A stretch of DNA of 14,303 nucleotides from Chloroflexota bacterium (GCA_024636135.1 JAGXHP010000120.1:1-14303); one strand, 5' to 3'. Shown: positions 1-6,441, counted from the first letter of the stretch. Notes: generated by a model from the sequence alone, not told the origin. Program-made: numbers and translations.

Positions 1-2
1 AT

Positions 3-758
3 CCAGCGCTGAACCAGCCGGATGCCGATGCCTTCGCCCGATTCATCCTCGCGGATCAGCCGAGCGTTCCCGCCTATTGGCGCCGCATGCGCCCGTTGAA
101 CCAGGAGGGCGGCACGCCCGCGGCCGAGCTTTCCGATCCGCGCCCCATGACCTCCGACGAGGTGGTCCATGCCGCCGGCCACGGGGCCACCGTCATCGAC
201 ACGCGGGATCCCGCAGAGTATGCCGCGGGTCATGTGCCGGGCAGCATCTCGATCGGCCTGGCGGACACGTTCGGGACCTGGGCGGGGTCGGTCGTGCCGA
301 TCGACCGGGAGATCGTTCTCGTGCTGGCGGCACCGGACGACCTCGAGCCTGCCATCGTCCAGCTGCGCCGCGCCGGCTTCGACCACGTCATCGGCTACCT
401 GGAAGGCGGATTCGACGCGTGGTCCGGCGACCGTGACCGCCTCGAGCAACGGAAGGCTGCTGACCTGTCGGCCGGCGACGCGTCCACCATCCTCGACGTG
501 CGAGAACCCTCGGAGTGGCGAGAAGGCCATGTCGCAGGGGCCGTCCACATCCCGGGAGCGCAGCTCCCGTCGCGAATGGGCGACGTTCCGGCAGGCCCCT
601 TGCTGGTGATGTGCGGCAGCGGCTACCGATCGGCGATCGCCGCCAGCCTGCTCCAACGGGAGGGTCGCGACGACGTCGCCCACGTGGTTGGCGGCATGGG
701 CGCCTACCGGTCCGCCGGGCTGCCCATCCACATCGAAAACGACGAGGAGACGCGATGA
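3..758 (+). CDS. C-terminal part of a probable MBL-fold hydrolase with two rhodanese domains (5' end outside window)
   Basis: The frame is open from the window edge, so the gene is cut at its 5' end; 251 residues are visible. The first ~30 visible residues (ending PAYWRRMRPLNQEG) resemble the linker that joins an N-terminal metallo-beta-lactamase domain to rhodanese domains in persulfide-dioxygenase-like proteins; the MBL domain itself is not in view, so that part is inference. Rhodanese domain 1 runs from about base 147 to 440 (VIDTRDPAEY ... GYLEGGFDAW). Where the catalytic loop should be it reads LAAPDDLE with no cysteine, so it is probably catalytically dead, which is common in this fusion family. 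Domain 2 (about 470-735) has ILDVREPSEW and the active-site loop CGSGYRS, with Cys at 612-614. The likely role is cytoplasmic persulfide handling or sulfur transfer. The internal ATG at 87 is unlikely to be the true start because coding similarity continues upstream. The stop overlaps the next rhodanese gene. Confidence 0.85.
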   Translation, partial: PALNQPDADAFARFILADQPSVPAYWRRMRPLNQEGGTPAAELSDPRPMTSDEVVHAAGHGATVIDTRDPAEYAAGHVPGSISIGLADTFGTWAGSVVPIDREIVLVLAAPDDLEPAIVQLRRAGFDHVIGYLEGGFDAWSGDRDRLEQRKAADLSAGDASTILDVREPSEWREGHVAGAVHIPGAQLPSRMGDVPAGPLLVMCGSGYRSAIAASLLQREGRDDVAHVVGGMGAYRSAGLPIHIENDEETR

Positions 759-1087
759 GCTTCCTATTCCGGCCGAAGGTCGCCGAGGCCGATCCGGCCG
801 AGGCGAACTCGGCGATGACCGACAGCGACGCGGTGCTGGTCGACGTACGCGAAGCGCACGAGTGGCGCAACGGCCATGCCCGTGGCGCACGTCACATCCC
901 GCTCGCCGACCTTCCGAACCAGATCGACCAGCTCCCACGCAGCGCCCCGGTCTACCTGATCTGCGCCAGCGGCAATCGCAGCGCCAAGGCCGCCGCCTAC
1001 CTCGAGAAGGCGGGGTTCGACAAGCCGATCAACGTGCGCGGCGGCACGACTGCCTGGTCTCGCGCGGGCCTGCCGATCGACCGATAG
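755..1087 (+). CDS. single-domain rhodanese-like sulfurtransferase
   Basis: This 110-residue protein is essentially one rhodanese domain: VLVDVREAHEW, GHARGARHIPL, then the active-site loop CASGNRS with the catalytic cysteine at residue 70, and the closing VRGGTTAWSRAGLPI. Single-domain rhodaneses (GlpE/PspE type, COG0607) move sulfane sulfur through a cysteine persulfide. There is no signal peptide, so it is cytoplasmic. The start is set by an ATGA overlap with the upstream stop and by a Shine-Dalgarno GAGGAG at 744-749, five bases before the ATG, which implies translational coupling. Its upstream partner also ends in an active rhodanese domain, so the two probably serve the same persulfide pathway. 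The exact sulfur donor and acceptor cannot be read from the sequence. Confidence 0.93.
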   Translation: MSFLFRPKVAEADPAEANSAMTDSDAVLVDVREAHEWRNGHARGARHIPLADLPNQIDQLPRSAPVYLICASGNRSAKAAAYLEKAGFDKPINVRGGTTAWSRAGLPIDR

Positions 1088-1104
1088 GCCGGCCTCGATC
1101 CGTG

Positions 1105-1110
1105 TAGGCT
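1105..1110 (+). promoter_or_regulatory. -10 element (TAGGCT) for a leaderless start
   Basis: TAGGCT lies seven bases before the ATG at 1118, so transcription would begin at or within a base or two of the start codon. There is no Shine-Dalgarno in the gap (CCCTCGC). The arrangement matches several other genes in this window. No convincing -35 box is visible. Confidence 0.5.
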
Positions 1111-1117
1111 CCCTCGC

Positions 1118-1525
1118 ATGGCCGATGTCGCGCTCCACACCCTGCTCCTGTGCGACTACGCGCTCACTTCGCAGGACGGGAAGATCAGCGCCATCGGCGT
1201 GTTCAGCCAGATCAACGTGGGCAAGCTTCCGGCGACGCACGGGCGATGCTTCATCGTCGCCATCCTCGAGGCCTCCCCGGGACCGCACGAGCTCACGTTC
1301 CAGGTGGTGAGCCCGACCGGCAAGGCGACGCTGCAGCAGGCGCCGCGGCTCCGAATCGAGGTCCCACCGAACGCCACGAGTGCGAATATCGTCGCCGATC
1401 TCAAGGGGATGCGGCTTGAGGAGATCGGGCGCTATCGCATCGAGGTTCGCTCCGGCGACCAGGTCCTCGGCAGCAGCCCATTCCTCGTGAACCTCATCCT
1501 GCGGCAGGCTCCGGCCAACGCCTGA
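1118..1525 (+). CDS. DUF6941-like protein of unknown function
   Basis: This is a 135-residue soluble protein with no signal peptide or membrane segment. Its opening (ALHTLLLCDYALTSQDGKIS, then AIGVFSQINVGKLPATH) fits my memory of the DUF6941 family, in which a short N-terminal strand containing a 'CDYA' motif is followed by 'GK(L/I)S..GVF..I' and then an all-beta domain. The later strands (HELTFQVVSPTGK, ANIVADLKGMRLEEIGRYRIEV, GSSPFLVNLIL) look like a beta-sandwich. No catalytic residues stand out and I assign no function. The ATG at 1118 is supported by the -10 hexamer seven bases upstream. It is followed 43 bases later by the Ada-type repair gene on the same strand; whether the two are co-transcribed is open. 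Confidence 0.75.
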   Translation: MADVALHTLLLCDYALTSQDGKISAIGVFSQINVGKLPATHGRCFIVAILEASPGPHELTFQVVSPTGKATLQQAPRLRIEVPPNATSANIVADLKGMRLEEIGRYRIEVRSGDQVLGSSPFLVNLILRQAPANA

Positions 1526-1568
1526 GTTTGGACCTCACGGCGGGATCGGGGCGGGCGTTTCATCGGAC

Positions 1569-2312
1569 ATGAACAACGAGATGGAACGAGCCTTCTACGC
1601 CTCCGATCCGGCCTGGGATGGCCGCTTCGTGGTCGCCGTGCGCACGACCGGGATCTTCTGCCGGCCATCGTGCCGAGTCCGGAAGCCACTGCCGAAGAAC
1701 ATCACCTTCCTGTCCGATGCCGCCGAGGCTCGTGCTGCCGGCTATCGCGCCTGCCTCCGCTGCCAGCCGGAGAACGCCACGCCCGTGGCCATCCGCCACA
1801 TCACGACACCGATCGGACCGATGACCATCGGCGCAACCGAGGACGTCGCGGTCCTCGCCGACTTCAGCAACCGGGCGATGATGCCGGCACAGCTCGCGTC
1901 CGTCCGCCGGCGCATCGGTCCTACCGCGGAGGGGTCATCGCCCATGCTCGATCGGCTGGAGGGTCAGCTCCACGAGTACTTCGCCGGCGATCGCACCGAC
2001 TTCGACCTGCCGACCGAGTTGCCGGGCAGCGAGTTCCAGGGACGGGTCTGGTCCGAGCTGCAGCGGATTCCGTACGGCGAGACGATCTCGTACCGCGAGC
2101 TCGCCACGCGCGTGGGGTCGCCGCAGGCGCCTCGGGCGGTCGGCCGCGCCAACGGGTCGAATCGGCTCGCGGTGATCGTGCCGTGCCACCGCGTGATCGC
2201 TGCGGGCGGCGGGCTCGGCGGCTACGGGGGAGGCCTGGCTGCCAAGCGCTGGCTCCTCGACCTCGAGTCTCGCCCACAGGATCGGGCTGTCGTGCCGAAC
2301 CGGCTCATCTGA
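1569..2312 (+). CDS. Ada metal-binding domain fused to methylated-DNA--protein-cysteine methyltransferase, without AraC domain
   Basis: A 247-residue DNA methyl-damage repair protein. Residues 5-70 form the Ada N-terminal zinc domain with C31, C35, C62 and C65. These spacings (4, 27, 3) equal those of E. coli Ada C38/C42/C69/C72, where the first cysteine removes methyl groups from phosphotriesters. Residues ~76-150 look like the MGMT N-terminal ribonuclease-like domain, and ~154-235 are the MGMT DNA-binding/catalytic domain with PCHRVI (acceptor C206), the NGSNRL segment and GGLGGY. Full-length Ada (about 354 aa) carries two AraC helix-turn-helix motifs between these parts; here the zinc domain joins the MGMT module almost directly. 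It should therefore repair both phosphotriesters and O6-alkylguanine but lack the transcription-activator module. The ATG at 1569 has no clear Shine-Dalgarno; the weak TTTCAT at 1558-1563 could be a -10 of a leaderless message. The next in-frame ATG is at 1581. Confidence 0.92.
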   Translation: MNNEMERAFYASDPAWDGRFVVAVRTTGIFCRPSCRVRKPLPKNITFLSDAAEARAAGYRACLRCQPENATPVAIRHITTPIGPMTIGATEDVAVLADFSNRAMMPAQLASVRRRIGPTAEGSSPMLDRLEGQLHEYFAGDRTDFDLPTELPGSEFQGRVWSELQRIPYGETISYRELATRVGSPQAPRAVGRANGSNRLAVIVPCHRVIAAGGGLGGYGGGLAAKRWLLDLESRPQDRAVVPNRLI

Positions 2313-2323
2313 GCACGATATTT

Positions 2324-2367
2324 CGGTGGAATCCCGCCTGAGATCCGGTTCGCGCACCGTTCCACCG
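2324..2367. repeat. inverted repeat after the Ada-type gene (CGGTGGAA ... TTCCACCG)
   Basis: Arms at 2324-2331 and 2360-2367 are perfectly complementary over 8 bp, extending to 9 with T2323/A2368, across a 28-base loop. The repeat begins 11 bases after the stop codon of the repair gene. It could fold at the 3' end of that transcript, but no U-tract follows, so it is not a standard intrinsic terminator. Confidence 0.4.
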
Positions 2368-2628
2368 ATAGATCGGCGTGTCCTGAGCGCGGGACGCGCA
2401 CCGGTCAGTCGCTCAGGCTCCAAAGCCACGGACACATCGGCCAGATCGCGCTCAGCCCGCGGCCAGGTCCACCAATTCACCGATCGAGACGGGGTGGAAC
2501 CGCAGCCCGCACCCGTTGCACCGGTGCTGGGACTAGCGGCCATTGATTCCCCGATTTGGTTCAGGCCCGGGAGCAACGCCACGCTACGCGTGGGCTTCCT
2601 GGCCGTGGGTCCCGCCCGGCGAGCAATT

Positions 2629-2645
2629 CGGCCACTGTTTGGCCG
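2629..2645 (-). terminator. possible terminator hairpin downstream of the enoyl-ACP reductase
   Basis: CGGCCA-CTGTT-TGGCCG forms a perfect 6-bp stem with a 5-base loop, 44 bases beyond the reductase stop on the minus strand. There is no T-run on either side, so termination activity is a guess from its position between convergent genes. Confidence 0.25.
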
Positions 2646-2688
2646 GTAGTCCCAGGGGTGGCGCAGTGCACAGGTGGCGCACGGCAAA

Positions 2689-3498
2689 TCAGCCGTCGAG
2701 GCGCGACCCGCGGATGTCGGTGCCCATGGCGTGATAGCCGCCGTCGACGTGGATCATCTCGCCCGATGTCATGCGCGCCCAGTCGCTCAACAGGAAGCAG
2801 ACCATCTGCCCGACCGGCGTCGCGTCGGTCATCGACCACTCCAGCGGCGAGCGCTCGAGCCAATGCCCGGCGATCTGGTCGAACCCCGGGATGCTCTTGC
2901 CCGCCATGGTGCGGATCGGGCCCGCGGAGACGGTGTTGACGCGGATTCCATCGGCACCGAGGTCGCGGGCAAGGTAGCGCGTGATCGCCTCCAGCCCGGC
3001 CTTGGCCACCCCCATCCAGTCGTAGATCGGCCAGGCGAAGCGACCGTCGAAGGTCAACGACACCAGCGATCCCCCGCCGCGCTCCTTCGCCGCCGCCATC
3101 GGCTCACGCAGCCCCACGCCGAGCGCCTTGAGGGAGTAGGCGGAGGTCTGGAAGGCGGTCGCGACGCTCTCCCACGGCGTGTTGACGAAGTTGCCGCCGA
3201 GCGCATCGGACGGCGCGAAGCCGATGGCATGCACCACCCCATCCACGTGCCCCCAGCGCTTCATGAGGTCGGCGGAGACCGCCTCGATATGCGCCGGGTC
3301 GTTCACGTCGAGCTCCAGGATGTCCGGCGCCCCACCGGGCAGCTTCTTCGCCACCTTCTCGGTCAGCCTCGCGGCTCGTCCGAACGAGGTGAGCACGATC
3401 TCGGCTCCGGCCTCCTGCGCAACCTTGGCGATCGCGAACGCGATGCTGTCGTCGGTCAGAACGCCGGTCACGAGCAGCTTCTTGCCTTCGAGGAGCAT
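2689..3498 (-). CDS. fabI: enoyl-[acyl-carrier-protein] reductase (NADH), FabI/InhA family
   Basis: A 269-residue short-chain dehydrogenase-type protein that reduces trans-2-enoyl-ACP in the last step of type II fatty-acid elongation. Visible marks are the atypical Rossmann start LLVTGVLTDDSIAFAIA, the acidic LELDV strand, HAIGFAP, and the family catalytic set F150, Y159, M162 and K166 (the YxxMxxxK signature). GPIRTMAGK and the C-terminal SGEMIHVDGGYHAMG follow. The sequence is closer to mycobacterial InhA (for example HSIGFMP, PAYNWMTVAKS, GPIRTL) than to enterobacterial FabI, and near the usual length of 260-270. The first ATG at 3498 has a GGAGG about 11 bases upstream, and a TACAAT -10 lies about 60 bases upstream, so this gene seems to have an ordinary 5' UTR. 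It stands alone, divergent from the gene at 3624 and not in a fab cluster. Confidence 0.95.
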   Translation of the reverse strand: MLLEGKKLLVTGVLTDDSIAFAIAKVAQEAGAEIVLTSFGRAARLTEKVAKKLPGGAPDILELDVNDPAHIEAVSADLMKRWGHVDGVVHAIGFAPSDALGGNFVNTPWESVATAFQTSAYSLKALGVGLREPMAAAKERGGGSLVSLTFDGRFAWPIYDWMGVAKAGLEAITRYLARDLGADGIRVNTVSAGPIRTMAGKSIPGFDQIAGHWLERSPLEWSMTDATPVGQMVCFLLSDWARMTSGEMIHVDGGYHAMGTDIRGSRLDG

Positions 3499-3558
3499 GC
3501 GAACGGGAGCCTCCAGCTGCGGATGGGCCGATGCGCGCCACGGCGCGCGGGAGCCACG

Positions 3559-3564
3559 ATTGTA
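3559..3564 (-). promoter_or_regulatory. -10 element (TACAAT) for the enoyl-ACP reductase
   Basis: On the minus strand TACAAT is a near-consensus -10. Transcription would start near 3552, leaving a leader of about 54 bases that contains a GGAGG ribosome site before the ATG at 3498. No clear -35 is visible. Confidence 0.5.
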
Positions 3565-3572
3565 CCCGCGGC

Positions 3573-3591
3573 CATGCCAGGTTCCGGCATG
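3573..3591. promoter_or_regulatory. operator-like inverted repeat CATGCC-N7-GGCATG in a divergent promoter region
   Basis: Perfect 6-bp arms at 3573-3578 and 3586-3591 are separated by 7 bases. The repeat sits between the minus-strand TACAAT (3559-3564) and the plus-strand TAGGAT (3608-3613), overlapping the expected -35 regions of both. A dimeric regulator of the enoyl-ACP reductase and its divergent neighbour could bind here; no regulator is identified. Confidence 0.35.
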
Positions 3592-3607
3592 CGCCGGCGT
3601 ATCGGTC

Positions 3608-3613
3608 TAGGAT
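3608..3613 (+). promoter_or_regulatory. -10 element (TAGGAT) for the gene at 3624
   Basis: TAGGAT lies ten bases before the ATG at 3624, consistent with a leaderless or near-leaderless transcript. There is no Shine-Dalgarno in the gap. Confidence 0.45.
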
Positions 3614-3623
3614 CACGAGACCG

Positions 3624-4082
3624 ATGATGGTTCGCCTCTACGACTACGAAGTACCCGCCGCCGATACCGCGGCCGATGTCCCGAGCCTGCGCCCGCTGCT
3701 CGAGGCACTATCCGCCGCCGAGCGCCGAGTGATCCTGACCGGCCTCTTCAAGCCGGAGCGCATGCCCGGGACGATGGAGCGCCTCACCACCCTGGTCGAG
3801 GACGTGGATATCAGCTTCGCCAACGCCCTGATCACGCTCGATAACGAGAAGCGGTCGCGGCGGTTCGTGGCCATCGACGAGGCGAAGGCCATCCTCGACC
3901 GCTGGTTGCCGGAGAGCGCGGTGGCCGGCATTCGCGAATGGGACGTCGCGCGCCTGCTCGAGCCGTACGGGGACGGCACATTTCACGGCAAGCTGCTGAA
4001 GCGGACCCGCAAGCAGCTGCGCTCGGTGTCGAGCCGCGAGGCGCTGACCGTCCCGTTCCTGTTCCGGCGCAGCTGGGCATGA
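3624..4082 (+). CDS. unrecognised conserved-looking protein (152 aa)
   Basis: I do not recognise the family. The protein is soluble and probably mostly helical, with no signal peptide, membrane segment or cysteines. It has an acidic first half (DYEVPAADTAADVPSLRPLLEAL, then AERRVILTGLFKPERMPGT) and a middle part ISFANALITLDNEKRSRRF. The basic C-terminus (HGKLLKRTRKQLRSVSSREA, ending FLFRRSWA) might touch nucleic acid or membrane. An in-frame ATG at 3531 is possible, but the added 31 residues are Arg/His-rich and look non-coding, and the -10 element at 3608 would then lie inside the gene, so I prefer ATG 3624 (or 3627). Codon use agrees with the neighbours. Its stop overlaps the start of a membrane microprotein, so the two are probably translated together. 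Confidence 0.72.
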   Translation: MMVRLYDYEVPAADTAADVPSLRPLLEALSAAERRVILTGLFKPERMPGTMERLTTLVEDVDISFANALITLDNEKRSRRFVAIDEAKAILDRWLPESAVAGIREWDVARLLEPYGDGTFHGKLLKRTRKQLRSVSSREALTVPFLFRRSWA

Positions 4083-4231
4083 GCCGATCGGCACGGCGCC
4101 GAAAGGGCCGCCCCTACCAGCCGCTGCCGGCGCGACGCTCGAACGCATGGGTCGTGCGGCTGCTCGTCATCGCGGTGGGGGTGATCCTGGTGGTGGGCTC
4201 ACTCGCCTTCCTCGGCGGGACGCCCCAGTGA
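4079..4231 (+). CDS. 50-residue single-pass membrane microprotein
   Basis: ATGA overlap with the preceding gene gives the start. The product has a very basic N-terminus (RSARRRKGR, then RRS) followed by one hydrophobic helix at about residues 24-46 (WVVRLLVIAVGVILVVGSLAFL) and a four-to-five-residue tail. By the positive-inside rule the N-terminus is cytoplasmic. The short tail makes it a tail-anchored or N-in single-pass protein rather than a secreted one. The family is unknown. Overlap with the unrecognised 152-residue gene suggests it anchors or accompanies that protein. It ends 10 bp before the stop codon of the convergent hydrolase gene. Confidence 0.68.
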   Translation: MSRSARRRKGRPYQPLPARRSNAWVVRLLVIAVGVILVVGSLAFLGGTPQ

Positions 4232-4241
4232 CCACTTCCTC

Positions 4242-5408
4242 CTAGAGCGCCTCCTCCATCAGGGTGCGCACGTGGAGCAGCAGCTTCACGAGCTCCGGCG
4301 CCGCCGCGATGAGGTCCAGGTCGTCGGGCTGGACGTGGTCAAAGAGCCGGAACTCGGTGTGGGCCGCCAGGCGTTCCCCGCCATCCAGGGCGGCTGCCAG
4401 GGCCCTCGACTCGACGAACGGCACGTGGTGGTCCTGCGTCTCGTGCATGAGATGAACATCGGCCAGCACGTCGCCGAGGTGACGAATCGGCGAGATGCCG
4501 TCGATGAACTCAAGCGACGCGCGCGGCAGCTGGCGGATCGACCGCTCGGCGCGATCGAGGGATGCCGCAGTCAGCAGGTCGTGGACGGTTCGAGCCGCGC
4601 GGGTGGTGAGGTCGCCGCGCAGAGACGCGTCGCCCACGGGCCGATCCCCTGCCAGGACCGCGGCGCCGAAGGCGTTCTCCAGGCCCCGGCGATCGGCGCG
4701 ATCGTCGACCTGGTCGAGCATGAAGCGCAGGTAGACCTCGCGCGCCAGCGGGGTCGGCGTCCATGACACCGGGGTGCCATCCTCGTCTCGGTAGGCGTGG
4801 GCGGCCACCGAGGCGAGGTAGGTCGAGGCATCGGCGAATGCCCCGAACGCGTTGACCCACCGGACCCGCTCGGCGATCCGCTCGTCGCCGGCGGCGAGCA
4901 GGGCGAGCGAACCACCCACGCTGAAGCCCACGATCCCGACGCGGCTGCGATCCACCTCGGGTCGAGCCGCCAGCAGCTGGAAGGCGCGCACGACGCCGTC
5001 GATCTCGCCCAGCTCGAGCCGGCCTTCGAGCAGGGTCGCGGAGTCGGGGACCAGCACCACCACGCCGGTTCGTGCCAGGCCGTCCGCCACGCGCTCGATG
5101 GCGGGATGGTTGCGGCCGAGGTTGTTGACGCCGAAGACCAGGAGCATCGCGCCGGCCGGCCGCTCGGGCGATGCCGAGGCCGGGAGCCACAGTTCCGCCA
5201 GGTCAGCCTCGCCACCGGGCTCGGCGGCCCGATATGGAAGGCTCGATCGGACGGGCGCCTCGCTGAAGACGTTGAGCGGCTTCGGGCCGGCGTCGAGCAG
5301 GTTCGGCAGCAGCACGGCGGTCTGGAACGCGACCCGCGTCGGCTCCCACGAGACGAGCAGGACGGCGAGAACCAGGAGCACGAGACCGATCCGTCGCAGG
5401 CGCCGCAT
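4242..5408 (-). CDS. membrane-anchored alpha/beta hydrolase
   Basis: A 388-residue protein with an uncleaved N-terminal helix (residues 4-21 after MRRLRR) and an alpha/beta-hydrolase body predicted to lie outside the membrane. The nucleophile elbow is GFSVGG with S163. The strand LLVFGVNNLGRNHP (~89-102) occupies the oxyanion-hole position, D in HETQDHHVP is the likely acid, and the histidine in FRLFDHVQP near the end the likely base. It resembles dienelactone-hydrolase/esterase-like proteins, but no substrate can be named. The start at 5408 is supported by TAGCAT exactly six bases upstream, a leaderless arrangement. That promoter falls in the 25-bp gap after the stop of the upstream membrane-protein gene, so it can be transcribed independently. 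A second, different membrane-anchored alpha/beta hydrolase lies at 10740-11780. Confidence 0.82.
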   Translation of the reverse strand: MRRLRRIGLVLLVLAVLLVSWEPTRVAFQTAVLLPNLLDAGPKPLNVFSEAPVRSSLPYRAAEPGGEADLAELWLPASASPERPAGAMLLVFGVNNLGRNHPAIERVADGLARTGVVVLVPDSATLLEGRLELGEIDGVVRAFQLLAARPEVDRSRVGIVGFSVGGSLALLAAGDERIAERVRWVNAFGAFADASTYLASVAAHAYRDEDGTPVSWTPTPLAREVYLRFMLDQVDDRADRRGLENAFGAAVLAGDRPVGDASLRGDLTTRAARTVHDLLTAASLDRAERSIRQLPRASLEFIDGISPIRHLGDVLADVHLMHETQDHHVPFVESRALAAALDGGERLAAHTEFRLFDHVQPDDLDLIAAAPELVKLLLHVRTLMEEAL

Positions 5409-5414
5409 CGGGCC

Positions 5415-5420
5415 ATGCTA
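5415..5420 (-). promoter_or_regulatory. -10 element (TAGCAT) of a leaderless hydrolase transcript
   Basis: On the minus strand TAGCAT is followed by GGCCCG and then the ATG, a six-base gap that would put the first transcribed base at the start codon. The same hexamer and gap occur before the VOC gene at 6935. Confidence 0.6.
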
Positions 5421-5433
5421 CGCGCGGATGCCG

Positions 5434-6441
5434 TTAGCCCCGGGTCGAGTCCCTGCGTGCCACGTCCTGCTCGAGCTGCAGCCGCAGCCGATACAGCACG
5501 TTCCACTCCTCGCTGTTCAGGCTCGCGATGTCGATCTTGTCCTGGATCTCGTCCAGCTGTGACCGCAGGCTTTCGATGTCACCATTCGCCGCGCGGTGGA
5601 CCTTGCGCAGTGCGTCCTCGAGGTCCTGGGCGTCCTCGTTCCAGCTGAGGTAGGTCGGCTGGAAGGCGAACTCGCGCTCGATCGCGGCCCGAGCGCGGTA
5701 CGCATCCTCCTTGGGGCCCAGGATCGACACGTTCGTGGCGTAGGCCATGATGTCGAGCCCGTCGGCCCGCAGGCGCATCGGCTCACCCCGCACGACCGCC
5801 CCGAGCAGGTGCTCGGCGGCGAAGCCCAGCGTTCGGAGTGGCCAGGATCGGGGTCCGCGCGCCTCGGCCTCCTCGATGTCGCCGATGTCCAGCGTGCCGA
5901 GGGCGGCGCGAAGCGCCTCGACCAGGTCGTCGTCGCCACTGCCGTCGGTCATCACCAGCGGCACCTGGACCAGCTTGCGCTTCCGCCGCCAACGCTGGAA
6001 CAGCAGGATCGGCGTGAAGACCACCATCTGGAGGACCGACGCGCCGAGCATCGCGGTCGCCGGATAGCTGATCGGCAGGATGCCCGCCCACGTCCCGATG
6101 CTGCGATCGTCGTGGAACTTGGCGTACACCGTCGCGGCCGCGATGGCCGGCGGGGTCAACAGGATGGCGGCGACGAGCCCGATGTAATGGATCGCCTCCA
6201 CGTCGAAGTTGTCATCGATGACGCCCATGCCCTCGAGCGCCGCTCCCCCGAGGATCGGAACGGTAAAGCCGATGATGACGATGACCCAGCCCGCGGCCAG
6301 GAGGCTGACGACCGACAGGATGCGACCCTGCCGCCCCGGCACCTGCCCGAAGTACAGCGCCGTCGCCCAGCCGAGGGCGAATGACGCCGACTTGCTCAGC
6401 GCCTGCCATGCCAGCAGCAGGACAAAAGGGAGGAACGGCAT
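5434..6441 (-). CDS. four-helix membrane protein with cytoplasmic coiled-coil C-terminus, family unknown
   Basis: A 335-residue protein I cannot assign. Hydrophobic segments lie at about 2-30, 41-68, 86-106 and 126-148. After the basic RWRRKRK (150-156) a ~180-residue soluble part follows. It contains an acidic helix (DGSGDDDLVEALRAAL), a region GEPMRLRADGLDIMAYATNVSILG, and a helical tail (about 270-330) rich in heptad-like leucine and acidic residues (ALRKVHRAANGDIESLRSQL, then DEIQDKIDIASLN). That tail probably forms a coiled coil for oligomerisation or partner binding. The charged 150-156 segment suggests the tail is cytoplasmic. The start at 6441 has a Shine-Dalgarno-like GAAGGG about six bases upstream. 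It follows the VOC gene on the same strand after 50 bp and may be co-transcribed with it. A transport or sensing role would be a guess. Confidence 0.72.
   Translation of the reverse strand: MPFLPFVLLLAWQALSKSASFALGWATALYFGQVPGRQGRILSVVSLLAAGWVIVIIGFTVPILGGAALEGMGVIDDNFDVEAIHYIGLVAAILLTPPAIAAATVYAKFHDDRSIGTWAGILPISYPATAMLGASVLQMVVFTPILLFQRWRRKRKLVQVPLVMTDGSGDDDLVEALRAALGTLDIGDIEEAEARGPRSWPLRTLGFAAEHLLGAVVRGEPMRLRADGLDIMAYATNVSILGPKEDAYRARAAIEREFAFQPTYLSWNEDAQDLEDALRKVHRAANGDIESLRSQLDEIQDKIDIASLNSEEWNVLYRLRLQLEQDVARRDSTRG

Larger units (their letters stand above)
2313..2688. other. non-coding gap of 376 bp between convergent genes
   Basis: I see no convincing gene here. The gap separates the repair gene (+) from the enoyl-ACP reductase (-), whose 3' ends face each other. 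It contains the CGGTGGAA inverted repeat (2324-2367), a perfect 10-bp palindrome GCACCGGTGC at 2518-2527, and a 6-bp stem hairpin CGGCCA/TGGCCG at 2629-2645. On the minus strand two short stretches with CxxC motifs (ATTGCC-side PCATC near 2670-2687, and HRCNGCG at about 2510-2526) lie in different frames. They may be a decayed zinc-ribbon gene or chance. Confidence 0.5.

Noticed and set aside
2326..2649. A 107-codon plus-strand frame in the gap after the Ada-type gene
   Set aside because: No domain, Arg/Ser/Pro-rich composition typical of random GC-rich frames, no ribosome site, and it starts inside an inverted repeat.
2674..3627. A 317-codon plus-strand frame opposite the enoyl-ACP reductase
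   Set aside because: The minus strand encodes an unmistakable FabI/InhA protein; the plus frame is an Arg/His-rich shadow.
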